Source: Methanoregulaceae archaeon UXB-2016 (GTDB lineage Archaea; Halobacteriota; Methanomicrobia; Methanomicrobiales; Methanospirillaceae). Taken from it: a stretch of DNA of 64,000 nucleotides. The notes beneath the pieces are model-generated. The model searched no databases. It saw nothing but the letters and a program-made list of their open reading frames with translations, and was not told the origin of the DNA. The stretch lies in contig SISS01000014.1 of assembly GCA_004332335.1 (NCBI GenBank), positions 1 to 64,000 on the forward strand, written 5' to 3'. The position numbers and the translations under genes are program-made. This document shows, in pieces, positions 8,754 to 16,667 of this stretch. The number at the start of each line of letters is the position of its first letter. Position 1 is the stretch's first letter.

Positions 8754-9311
8754 TCAGATCGAACCAGGCTCTGCGCCGGCGGGACAAGGGACGGAGGCCC
8801 CGTTCCTCCTACAGTACTGAGGGGGAGGCGATCTCCGGCCCAGGTACTCCGCGTACGTCAGCGCCCGGCAGTAGGACATCTCCGGATGCACCCGGAGGAG
8901 ATACCCGATGGTCACGGCACCGGTCCGGTCCTTCCCGCCGTTGTAGTGGTAGTAGATCAGCCGCTTCTTTCCGGACGGGTCCTTTTCCTCCATCAGGGTG
9001 TCGAGCTTCGCGATGAGGTTGACCTGGCTGCAGGACCGGCCTGTAGTGTTGAAGACGGTATCGTTATCGAGGACGGCGTTCAGGCAGGCACCGTCCTCAC
9101 AGGCATCGCCGCTCCCGAACGGGTACCAGACCAGGTACCCTTTCTGTCCGTGAATCATTCCGGCCTTCAACGGCCCCGAAAACGTGCTGAAGGTCCCGCC
9201 GAACGCCCGTTTCTCCTCGTCGAGGTAGGTCTTTTCCGGCTGCGCGTCGTAGAGGGCAGGGTCCGGGCCGACCCCGAATCGGTTGGGGGAGGTGCTGGAG
9301 AGGACGAACTA
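8754..9311 (-). pseudogene. 5'-truncated tyrosine-phosphatase-like gene with altered active site
   Basis: The minus-strand frame from 9311 to 8754 is open for about 185 codons but has no usable start before a TTG at 9170, and the conserved-looking sequence begins well before that (SPNRFGVGPDPALYDAQPEK). The C-terminal half holds YYHYNGGKDRTGA, matching the protein-tyrosine-phosphatase P-loop H-C-x5-R-T-G except that the nucleophilic Cys is Tyr. Lengths and context suggest a dual-specificity-phosphatase-like protein that lost its N-terminus. An eight-T tract at 9321-9328 just upstream may mark a frameshift. Alternatively it is a short intact gene for a pseudophosphatase with an unusual start. 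Confidence 0.5.
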
Positions 9312-9370
9312 TCGCGCCAGGCGGTTTTTTTTCGGGCGACTGGTCTATCCCGGCCCCCTTCTCATGAAAC

Positions 9371-9380
9371 AAACTTATTG
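9371..9380 (+). promoter_or_regulatory. Box A of hisD
   Basis: AAACTTATTG is centred about 30 bases before the hisD ATG at 9406, the expected archaeal TATA position. Confidence 0.5.
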
Positions 9381-9405
9381 TCGCAGACGATAAACCCCTG
9401 ACCGC

Positions 9406-10662
9406 ATGCTACAGGCGCTTGATGTCGACACATGGGTGAAGCAGCGGCGTTCGAACCTCGACGAGGCAAAACGGTCTGCGGCCGAGGTGATCGGCCTCGT
9501 TCGGAGCGAGGGTGACGAAGCCCTGCTCCGGATGGCGAGAAAGTACGAGCCCGAGATCGACTCGGTCAGGGTCTCGCGTGAGGAGGTCGAGGCAGCGTAC
9601 GACGAGGTCGACGAGCACCTCGTGGAGAGCCTCTTCGAGGCGGAGGCGCGGATCACCCGGTTCCACGAGCGCCAGAAGGACCGCGACCTCTGGCTCGAGG
9701 AGGTCGAGCCGGGCATCATCCTCGGTGTCAAGACCACGCCCATCGATCGCGCCGGCCTCTACATCCCGGGCAGGCGGGCGGCATACCCCTCGACGGCGCT
9801 CATGAACGCGATCCCGGCCCGGGTCGCCGGCGTCCCCGAGATGTGCGCCTGCTCCCCTCCGCCGATCCTGCCCCTCACGCTCGTGGCCCTGGACATCGTG
9901 GGCGTTTCGGAGATCTACCGGATCGGCGGGGCGCAGGCCATCGCCGCGATGGCGCTCGGGACACAGAGCATCCGGCCGGTGCGCAAGATCGTCGGGCCCG
10001 GGAACGCGTACGTGACTGCGGCCAAGATGCTCCTGCGGGAGGACGCGGAGATCGACTTTCCGGCCGGGCCCAGCGAGATCGGGATCATCGCGGACCGGTC
10101 GGCGAACCCGGGCTTCATCGCCAGCGACATCCTGGCCCAGTCCGAGCACGACCCCGATGCCGCGTGCGTCCTCATCACGACCGAGCGGGCGCTCGTGGAG
10201 CAGGTGGAGGAGGAGCTGGGCCGGCAGCTCGCGGCCGCGCCCCGGAAGGAGATCATCCTGCAGGCGCTCACCCACTCGAGGTACATGATCGCCGACGACC
10301 TCGACACGGCCGTCTCCCTGATGGACAGGGTGGCCCCCGAACACCTCTCGATCATGGTCGAGGACCCGCTCTCGGTCCTCACGGCCGTGAAGAACGCCGG
10401 CTCGATCTTCGTCGGGCCGTTCGCGCCCGTGGCCGCCGGCGACTACGCGTCAGGGACCAACCACGTCCTGCCCACGGCGGGATACGCGGCGACCTACTCG
10501 GGGCTCAACGTGAGCCACTTCTGCAAGACGTCGACGGTCCAGGTCATCACCAGGACGGGCCTCGAGGCGATCGGGGACACGATCGAGAGCATCGCCGGCG
10601 CGGAGGGCCTCCACGCCCACGCCGAGTCGGTCCGGATCCGGCGGGCGTTCCGGGGGCGGTGA
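9406..10662 (+). CDS. hisD: Histidinol dehydrogenase
   Basis: This 418-residue protein oxidises L-histidinol to L-histidine in two NAD-dependent steps, the last reactions of histidine synthesis. Family signatures are complete: DFPAGPSE, the QSEHD metal site (Gln245, His248), APEHL (Glu312, His313), Asp346 in GDYASGTNH, and HAHAES at the C-terminus. The length is normal. The start ATG follows a TATA-like box directly. It lies about 43 kb from the hisG-hisA-hisB cluster in this window, so histidine genes are split. The next gene begins 26 bases downstream on the same strand and may be co-transcribed. Confidence 0.96.
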   Translation: MLQALDVDTWVKQRRSNLDEAKRSAAEVIGLVRSEGDEALLRMARKYEPEIDSVRVSREEVEAAYDEVDEHLVESLFEAEARITRFHERQKDRDLWLEEVEPGIILGVKTTPIDRAGLYIPGRRAAYPSTALMNAIPARVAGVPEMCACSPPPILPLTLVALDIVGVSEIYRIGGAQAIAAMALGTQSIRPVRKIVGPGNAYVTAAKMLLREDAEIDFPAGPSEIGIIADRSANPGFIASDILAQSEHDPDAACVLITTERALVEQVEEELGRQLAAAPRKEIILQALTHSRYMIADDLDTAVSLMDRVAPEHLSIMVEDPLSVLTAVKNAGSIFVGPFAPVAAGDYASGTNHVLPTAGYAATYSGLNVSHFCKTSTVQVITRTGLEAIGDTIESIAGAEGLHAHAESVRIRRAFRGR

Positions 10663-10688
10663 GTCCCGCCCTCCGGTCCGTGATACCG

Positions 10689-11099
10689 ATGAGCGCACCC
10701 ATTTTCGACTCGACGATCATCGCCCCCTGCGGGATCAACTGCGGCATCTGCAGTGCCCGTCTCCGCGAGAAGCGAACCTGCCGGGGATGCAACGACGCCG
10801 GCCAGGTTCGGCCGAAGTCCTGCACGAACTGTCGACTGCGCCTGTGCGAAAAACGCGACGGTGCGTTCTGCTACACCTGCTCCGGGTTCCCCTGCGCCCG
10901 GTTGAAGCTCCTGGACACCCGGTACCGGAGGCGCTACGGCATGAGCGAGATCGAGAACCTGGAGTACATCAGGGATCACGGGATGGAGAAGTTCCTGGAG
11001 ACCGAACACGCGAGGTGGGTCTCGGACGAGGGTGTGCTCTGCGTGCACAATAAGAGATATTACAGGATACGCGGCGACGATAGCGATCGCTCGCAGTAG
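10689..11099 (+). CDS. DUF3795-type cysteine-rich protein
   Basis: The 136-residue protein opens with APCGINCGICSA, the hallmark of DUF3795, followed by further pairs (CRGC, CTNC, CEK, CYTCSGFPC), about eleven cysteines in the first 70 residues. That suggests metal or iron-sulfur binding. The C-terminal half is mixed alpha and ends with HARWVSDEGVLCVHNKRYY. Biochemical function is unknown. It is a short gap after hisD but has no obvious link to histidine synthesis. Confidence 0.75.
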   Translation: MSAPIFDSTIIAPCGINCGICSARLREKRTCRGCNDAGQVRPKSCTNCRLRLCEKRDGAFCYTCSGFPCARLKLLDTRYRRRYGMSEIENLEYIRDHGMEKFLETEHARWVSDEGVLCVHNKRYYRIRGDDSDRSQ

Positions 11100-11114
11100 A
11101 GACGGATTCGCGGT

Positions 11115-11363
11115 TCACCCGGCCCGTGCCGCATACCCATGCTCTGCAGACCAGGCGTTGCTCCGGTCGAGGAACGGCCGGCGGGTATCCACGGCCGTGA
11201 GCTCGGCGAGGTCCCGGGTCTGCGCGCCGAAGCCGCACCCGATATCGAGCAGGTTTGAGCATGCGGGAATGCACCACCGGACGGTTGGAGTCGCAGCCGA
11301 ACTCCCCGGGTCCAGCCGCGGTATGGAGCCGAACACCCGATTGAATACGTCTTCGGGCGTCAT
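11115..11363 (-). pseudogene. Truncated class I SAM-dependent methyltransferase
   Basis: The frame starts at the ATG at 11363 and gives MTPEDVFNRVFGSIPRLDPGS, then motif I LDIGCGFGAQT and an acidic AVD segment, exactly the N-terminal third of a common methyltransferase family. It stops after 82 codons, whereas intact members are about 240-260 residues. The catalytic core beyond motif II is missing, so this is a remnant. It converges on the DUF3795 gene. Confidence 0.7.
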
Positions 11364-11436
11364 CGAATCGAGCTGCTATCGGACGACCTCTGAATATCTT
11401 CGTAGCCGGTGCGGGCGGTCACCGTCGTCCACGGCC

Positions 11437-12624
11437 CTAGAAGAGCGTACCTTCGGCGACACCGTCCCCGTCCGCATCTCCGCTCGCCACGCAGCCCCCC
11501 GCTCTCCCGGCCGGGAACGCCTCCCGGCTCGCGAGCTCCTCCACCCAGACGCGGTTCGCCCGGAGGGCGCATCCGCCGCTCGACTCTGTGAGGAGCTCCG
11601 GCGTCTCCCTGAGCCGGCCGAGCAGCCGGGACTGGAGGGCGTCTCTGAGTGGGACGGCCGTCAGGTTCGCGTCCGAGTACGGGGCCGCGGGGCAGGGCTC
11701 GAGGTCGCCGGACGGGCTGACGTGCACGAACCCGCGGCCGGCCGCAAGGCACCCGCCGTAGGCGTCCTCGTCCCCGGGGAAGCCGACGAAGAGCGCCGGG
11801 AGCGTCCGGCTGTAGTCCGCGAGGACCGCCTGCAGGGTCGTCTTCTGGTCGCGGGTCAGGACCAGGTCCCCGGTGCCGGGCGCCATGGGCACGTACTCGA
11901 CGAAGGTGAAGACCCGGGCGCCGGTTTCGAGCATCTGCCGGACGAACGCCTCGCTCGTGACACGGTCGAAGTTCTCCCTCGTCGTGGTCACGGAGCAGCC
12001 GAAGAAGACGCCACGGCCCTTCAGCCGGCTGCAGACCCCGAGGAGCCGGTCGTAGACCCCGCTGCCCCGCCGCCGGTCGGTCTCCTCGCGGAGGCCTTCG
12101 AAGCTGACGACCGGCACCAGGTTCCGGCACCCGGCGATCGTCCCGGCAACCGCATCGTCGATCAGGAGGCCGTTCGTGAAGACCGGGAAGAGGATCCGGG
12201 GATGGGCCCGCGCCAGGCCGACAATCTCCTCCAGCCGGACCAGCGGCTCGCCGCCGGCGAGAACGATGACCGAGACGCCGAGGTCTGCAGCCTGGTCCGC
12301 GACCCACGCGAGGACCGCCGGGCTCATCTCTGCGTCGGGCCTCTCGCCCCGCCCGTGCATGTAGCAGCCCGCGCACGCGAGGTTGCAGCGCGAGGTGATG
12401 CTCGCGATCACCACCGGCGGGACCAGGAGCCCCTCCTCCTCGTGCCGCCTCCGCACGGATGCCGCCTTCCGCTGGTGGCGGAGGATGGCGGTCCCGGGGA
12501 TCAGGAGGGCCGGCTCCGCGGCGACGATCCGGACGGCCTGGCCGAGGATATCGCCGATGGCGGCGTCGAACGTCTCCCGGTAGCGGTTGCCCTCTTCCAT
12601 GGGTGCCGCCGACTCGCGGGCCAT
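11437..12624 (-). CDS. Radical SAM protein with C-terminal cysteine cluster
   Basis: From the ATG at 12624 the protein has 395 residues. Cys80, Cys84 and Cys87 in CNLACAGC form the radical-SAM 4Fe-4S site, followed by the glycine-rich LAGGEPL motif. The C-terminal part contains GGCLAAGRGFVHVSPSGDLEPCP and a later GGC, a SPASM-like auxiliary cluster pattern. It is the last gene of a three-gene operon, starting 2 bases after the EFR1-type gene's stop. The adjacent flavodoxin-ferredoxin protein could supply electrons for SAM cleavage. The substrate is unknown. Confidence 0.8.
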   Translation of the reverse strand: MARESAAPMEEGNRYRETFDAAIGDILGQAVRIVAAEPALLIPGTAILRHQRKAASVRRRHEEEGLLVPPVVIASITSRCNLACAGCYMHGRGERPDAEMSPAVLAWVADQAADLGVSVIVLAGGEPLVRLEEIVGLARAHPRILFPVFTNGLLIDDAVAGTIAGCRNLVPVVSFEGLREETDRRRGSGVYDRLLGVCSRLKGRGVFFGCSVTTTRENFDRVTSEAFVRQMLETGARVFTFVEYVPMAPGTGDLVLTRDQKTTLQAVLADYSRTLPALFVGFPGDEDAYGGCLAAGRGFVHVSPSGDLEPCPAAPYSDANLTAVPLRDALQSRLLGRLRETPELLTESSGGCALRANRVWVEELASREAFPAGRAGGCVASGDADGDGVAEGTLF

Positions 12625-12626
12625 CG

Positions 12627-13454
12627 TCAGGCCCCCGGTTCCGGCGGTGCCGAGGCCATCTCCCCCCGCTGGACTCTCATGTCCGCCACGGTGAGCGCCG
12701 GGTGCCGGTACCGCCCCCGGCCCTTCGTCCCCATCAGGACGTTCAGCTGGATCGCCTCGACCGGGCAGAAGTGGAGGCAGGCGCAGCAGAGCTCGCACCG
12801 GTGGTTCCAGGCTGGGCGGCCGGCCGCCAGCGCGATGTTGCCCGCCGGGCAGACCCTGGTGCAGGTCCCGCAGCCGGTGCAGGCATCCGATACGGAGAAG
12901 GCGGTGTCTCCCCCGTGGACGTTCTTCGAGAACGATCCGTAGGTCACGGCCTTGACCACCGCGGAGAGCAGTGCGACCCCGGGCGGAGCGGCCTGGCCGC
13001 GGGCGATCGCCTCTCCGATCTCGGCAAGCCGTTTCTCCGCGGACGCAAGGCACTCGTCCCGCTTGCTGCCCGACTGCGGCCGGTACAGGGGCGGGAAGTT
13101 GCCGGGCATCCTGACGGCGAACGCGGCATCGAGTCCTCGGCCCTGCGCCCGGAGCAGACCGTCCAGCTGGCGGAGGGCGGAGACACCCGTCCCGCCCATC
13201 GTGACGACCGCGAAGACGTAGTCCGCCCGCGACAGGTCGAGCCGTTTCGCGAACTCCGCCACCATGACCGGCAACCCGCCGTCGTAGACCGGGCAGACGA
13301 TTCCGACACGGTCCGCCTGCGGCGCGATGCCCCCTGCAGTGTCTTCAAGCGATGCGATCGGCACCAGCATGCAGTCGTCCTGCGCTACTCCGATCCTCCG
13401 TGCCGCGGCAAGCGAGTTGCCGGTGCCCGTGAAATAGTAGATGATCGTCGTCAT
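12627..13454 (-). CDS. EFR1-family flavodoxin-ferredoxin protein
   Basis: This 275-residue protein begins with IIYYFTGTGNSLAAA, the FMN phosphate-binding loop of an EFR1-type flavodoxin domain. It ends with two 4Fe-4S motifs (CTGCGTCTRVCP and CELCCACLHFCP). Such fusions carry one- or two-electron transfer between flavin and ferredoxin clusters in the cytoplasm. Its start overlaps the upstream ArsR-flavodoxin gene by 4 bases (ATGA) and its stop sits 2 bases before the radical SAM gene, so the three are one transcription unit. It is a plausible reductant for that enzyme. Confidence 0.85.
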   Translation of the reverse strand: MTTIIYYFTGTGNSLAAARRIGVAQDDCMLVPIASLEDTAGGIAPQADRVGIVCPVYDGGLPVMVAEFAKRLDLSRADYVFAVVTMGGTGVSALRQLDGLLRAQGRGLDAAFAVRMPGNFPPLYRPQSGSKRDECLASAEKRLAEIGEAIARGQAAPPGVALLSAVVKAVTYGSFSKNVHGGDTAFSVSDACTGCGTCTRVCPAGNIALAAGRPAWNHRCELCCACLHFCPVEAIQLNVLMGTKGRGRYRHPALTVADMRVQRGEMASAPPEPGA

Positions 13455-14353
13455 GATCCGTCACGTATCGTCTTCCCTTCGATTTCGTCGTCCATGCCCC
13501 CGAGCGGGTCGGCCTCGATGATCCGCCTGAGCAGCTCGCCGCCCGCGTCCGGGTTCTTCGTATCCTGCGCATCCAGGGAGCACTCCGCCAGCACCCGAAC
13601 CCCGCGCTCCTCCAGGGCCTTCTTCAGGATCGGCAGGGCCTCGCCGGGCTGGTTGGAGCAGGTGGAGAAGAGCACGGCCGTCTTGCCCTCGCAGCCCTTC
13701 AGCGCCCAGACCGCCCCGTTGATTGCGGGGGTCGGCTTCCAGGCCCAGACCGGGGTGCCGATGATCAGCAGGTCGTACTCCGAGACATCGATCTCGGCCG
13801 GCTCGATCGGGTCGCAGGCCATCTTCCGCGACCGCAGGACGCCGGTCGTGTAGGCGGAGAACGAGGTGTACGGCCGTGTTGTCCGGACCTCGATGAGGTC
13901 GCACCCGCTGGCATTCCGGATGCCCTCGGCAACGCTCCGGGTCACGCCGGAGTACGAGTAGAAGATCACGCAGGCCCGGATCGTCCGGTCGCGGGTCGAC
14001 GTGCGGACCAGTTCACGGTTGCACTTCTCCATGACGCTCGTGTACATCAGCTCGAAGTGCCCACGGAGCTCCATCATCCGCTCGCGGTTGATCGTGTAGT
14101 AGATGTAGAACCCCTCCCGCCGCGAGTCCACGATCCCCTCGGTCCTGAGGGTCTTCAGGTGCTGCGAGACCGCGGGCTGCGAGATGTTGAGCCGGGCGGC
14201 GAGCTCCCCGACCCCGAGGATCCCGCTCGTATCGGTCGAGAGGAGGTGGATGATCCGGAGGCGCGTGAGGTCGCCGAGCGCTTTGAACGTCCCGGCCATT
14301 GCGGGGACGATCCCGGCAAGATCGCACTCTCTGGATGTGTCGTCGGGTTCCAT
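13451..14353 (-). CDS. ArsR-family regulator fused to flavodoxin
   Basis: The 300-residue protein joins an ArsR winged helix (about residues 15-95; ALGDLTRLRIIHLL, then ISQPAVSQHLKTL recognition helix) to a flavodoxin domain from about residue 127 (VIFYSYSGVTRSVAEGI, later IIGTPVWAWKPTPAINGAV). The usual ArsR metal cysteines are not evident. This looks like a transcription factor that reads flavin or redox state directly. It is the first gene of an operon with EFR1 and radical SAM genes. A perfect inverted repeat lies 9 bases before its ATG, so autoregulation is likely. I infer the redox-sensing role from the domain pairing. Confidence 0.82.
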   Translation of the reverse strand: MEPDDTSRECDLAGIVPAMAGTFKALGDLTRLRIIHLLSTDTSGILGVGELAARLNISQPAVSQHLKTLRTEGIVDSRREGFYIYYTINRERMMELRGHFELMYTSVMEKCNRELVRTSTRDRTIRACVIFYSYSGVTRSVAEGIRNASGCDLIEVRTTRPYTSFSAYTTGVLRSRKMACDPIEPAEIDVSEYDLLIIGTPVWAWKPTPAINGAVWALKGCEGKTAVLFSTCSNQPGEALPILKKALEERGVRVLAECSLDAQDTKNPDAGGELLRRIIEADPLGGMDDEIEGKTIRDGS

Positions 14354-14362
14354 GAAATTCTA

Positions 14363-14380
14363 TATAAGCGTGTGCTTATA
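14363..14380 (-). promoter_or_regulatory. Palindromic operator over box A of the ArsR-flavodoxin operon
   Basis: TATAAGC-GTGT-GCTTATA is a perfect 7-bp inverted repeat with a 4-base spacer, the size and AT-rich style of ArsR-family operators. On the minus strand the sequence GTGTATAAG overlaps its distal half. It sits about 25 bases before the ATG at 14353, so it probably serves as box A for a leaderless transcript. Repressor binding would block TBP. Confidence 0.65.
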
Positions 14381-14449
14381 CACTTGTATTCTTTCCGGAA
14401 TATCTCGGCGATCGAGCGCGGTCGCCCGCAGTCGGCGCACAGGGGATCC

Positions 14450-14644
14450 ACCTTCGTCTCGGTCCCGATCATCGTTGTCTCCAACAAGGCCGATATCGCG
14501 CGGGCCGAGGAGGGGCTCGTGATGTCTACCGCGACGGGCGTGGGGGTCGACGAGGTGCTGGAGGCCCTTATGGAACACTACCGGCCGCCTACCCCTGCGG
14601 AGGAGCCGGGCGAGTTATCGGCTGACGAGGCCGGGCAGGCGTAG
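14450..14644 (+). pseudogene. C-terminal remnant of a GTPase
   Basis: In one plus-strand frame the sequence VPIIVVSNKADIARAEEG is followed by MSTATGVGVDEVLEALMEHY and a stop at 14642-14644. This carries the G4 motif NKAD and a G5-like MSTATG, as in the C-terminus of an archaeal Nog1/Obg-type GTP-binding protein. Nothing of the G1-G3 motifs precedes it; the upstream sequence belongs to the divergent regulator's promoter. It is a gene tail left by a deletion or rearrangement. Confidence 0.65.
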
Positions 14645-14952
14645 TCCCACTCTCTTTTCTGACGGGCTCCGGCTGGTCCGCCAGCGCAAGCACGGTTGCC
14701 AGGGATACCAGGCTGGCCCACCCGACACGTCGGCTCACGATCGATGATTTGCGCACCCGACGGTAAGTCATGGTACGGCGCCCCGAATTCCGGTTCCGCA
14801 CCTCCGGGATCTTTCGGAACTCGGCCGCACCGTCCCGCCCGTTATCCTTGTCGGATGGTGAGGGCGAGCCAGGCGGCCGGAACCCCCGACATGCGCTCTC
14901 CCCGGACGGACAATCGATCGAGACGACCGGGCACGCAGCGGGGGGGCCGGAC
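14645..14952. other. Gap with no confident gene
   Basis: Between the GTPase remnant and the cis-prenyltransferase gene I find no recognisable protein or RNA. A minus-strand frame from about 14772 encodes a 60-residue basic peptide with one hydrophobic stretch (WASLVSLATVLALA), which is too little to call. Confidence 0.4.
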
Positions 14953-15639
14953 CTAGCCGCCCATTGTAACATCCTGGCCGCCGTACCAGCTCAGGGCGTC
15001 CCAGAAGTGTCCCATCTCGAAGTCTGGCCACAGCGCGTCCACGACGAAGAGGTCCGCGTAGGCGGACTGCAGGGGCAGGAAACCGCTCAACCGACTCCTC
15101 CCGCCCCACCGGATGATCAGGTCGATCCGGGAGACGTGTCGCGAGCCGATGAGGTGGAGCGGATCGCTCCCCATGCCGGCCGCGTGCGCCCGGACGGCCT
15201 CACCCACGTCCCACTTCCAGCTGTAACTGACGAGGAGGTTGAGGCGTCTCCTCCTGGCCCTGCCCTCCGCGGGCACGGTGAGATGCTCGAGACCCTCGGG
15301 AAAGACGGTGGAGCTGGTGTCGCCGACGAGGAGGATCGAGACGTCCTGGTTCTCGACCCAGTCGATGAACTTGACGAAGGAGGCCTTGAAGGCCTCGACC
15401 TGGTTCCTGGGCCGGTGCGTGTTCTCCTTCGTGAAGATGTAGGTCGAGACCTCCCTGATGCCGAGGTCCCACACGACATCGAAGAGCTGCTTTCCGGGCT
15501 CGATGCCGTGATCGTACCCGGCCGACTTGGGAAGACCCCGCGCCACGGCCCACCGTCGGTTGCCGTCGGGGATGATGCCCAGGTGAGCAGGGATGCGCAG
15601 GGCCCTGGAGGGCGGAACGGTCGTGGCAGTGAGGGCCAT
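14953..15639 (-). CDS. Divergent cis-prenyltransferase (UppS family)
   Basis: From the ATG at 15639 the protein has 228 residues. IIPDGNRRWA (Asp25) matches the family's DGNxRWA motif, YIFTKENTHRP corresponds to the FSxENW motif, and RIDLIIRWGGRSRLSGF with LQSAYADLF aligns with the RTGGExRxSNF and AYAELYF motifs. These enzymes extend allylic diphosphates with isopentenyl diphosphate in cis. Two usually conserved acidic positions differ: the Glu of TGGE is Arg and the Glu of AYAE is Asp. It may therefore be a specialised paralogue rather than the main polyprenyl diphosphate synthase. The upstream frame to 15747 is out-of-family and not included. Confidence 0.78.
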   Translation of the reverse strand: MALTATTVPPSRALRIPAHLGIIPDGNRRWAVARGLPKSAGYDHGIEPGKQLFDVVWDLGIREVSTYIFTKENTHRPRNQVEAFKASFVKFIDWVENQDVSILLVGDTSSTVFPEGLEHLTVPAEGRARRRRLNLLVSYSWKWDVGEAVRAHAAGMGSDPLHLIGSRHVSRIDLIIRWGGRSRLSGFLPLQSAYADLFVVDALWPDFEMGHFWDALSWYGGQDVTMGG

Positions 15640-15887
15640 ATGCACGCGCTTCGGACTACATCGTCTTAATCTTTGCGGGCGAAAGGCGCGCCGGGTCGGA
15701 CGCGAACGACACTCTCGACGGCCGAACCTCACACGCCGGTATAACACGCATCACAGGCCCGGGCGGCCTTGCCCTTCCATTCGCGGCCTCTCGGGCCCGC
15801 AGACATATACCGCCATCGGAGGTCCCCGACTCCCAGCGGACAGCGAACTGCGAAGCGGGCCACGGGAGCACGGTCCCGCAATCCCTC

Positions 15888-16617
15888 CTATCGCGACTCC
15901 GGGACAGGCTCGGCCCCGTCCGAGCTGCGGGGCCGGAGGAGCCAATTCTGAAAGACGACGGGCGTGACCACGGTCGTAACGAGGCTCATCAGGAGGATCG
16001 CGACGAAGATCTCCTGGCCGATCACCCCCGCGTTCAACCCGATAAGGGCCACGATCATCGCTACCTCGCCGCGCGGCGCCATCCCGAACCCGATGACGAC
16101 CGACTCCTGCCGCGTGTACCCGAAGAGCCGGGCCGGCAGGCCGCAACCGACCACTTTGGTCAGGATTGCGAACCACCGTGACAGCGCCGAACAGCACGTC
16201 GACAGCCGGCGTCAGGGCTCTGAGATCGACGATGATGCCGAGCGAGACGAAGAAGATCGCGGCGAAGATGATCTGGAGATACTCCGCCCCCTCCCGCGGG
16301 TCTCTGCTGTGACAGAGAGCGACCTCGCGGCACGAGACCCCCGCGATGAACGCCCCCACGATCGCCGAGAGGCCGATCACCCCGGCAACCATCGCGTAGG
16401 CGAACGCGATCGCGAGCGCCGCGATGAAGACGAACTCGGGGTACTGTCGGGCAAGCGGGGTACAGTCGAGCCGACCGAGCAGGGGCGAGACGAGTTTCAC
16501 TCTCGCCCTGCCGATCTTCCGATCTCCCGGCTCCTGCCCCGGGCCGTGCTGCACGAGCTGTGAAAGCGCCCCGGCGGACAGACCGGCGAAAAGCCATATC
16601 CTGGCCATTCCAGGCAA
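15888..16617 (-). pseudogene. Truncated, frameshifted CPA2-type cation/proton antiporter
   Basis: Two minus-strand frames together give the second half of a KefB/CPA2 antiporter membrane domain. The first (16617 down to about 16165) carries IAFAYAMVAGVIGLSAIVGAF and YLQIIFAAIFFVSLGI. The second, after a one-base shift near 16160, carries ILTKVVGCGLPARLFGY, VIGFGMAPRGEVAMI and VATTVVTPV-like helices. The first four or so helices are missing and the frame is broken, so no functional transporter is expected. Confidence 0.75.
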
Positions 16618-16636
16618 GCGGGCCGGACGGTGCAGA

Positions 16637-16648
16637 GATATTAATTAG
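16637..16648 (+). promoter_or_regulatory. Box A of metallophosphoesterase gene
   Basis: GATATTAATTAG is centred about 25 bases before the ATG at 16668, supporting that start and a leaderless transcript. Confidence 0.55.
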
Positions 16649-16667
16649 AGGCCCCCGCACTGATACT

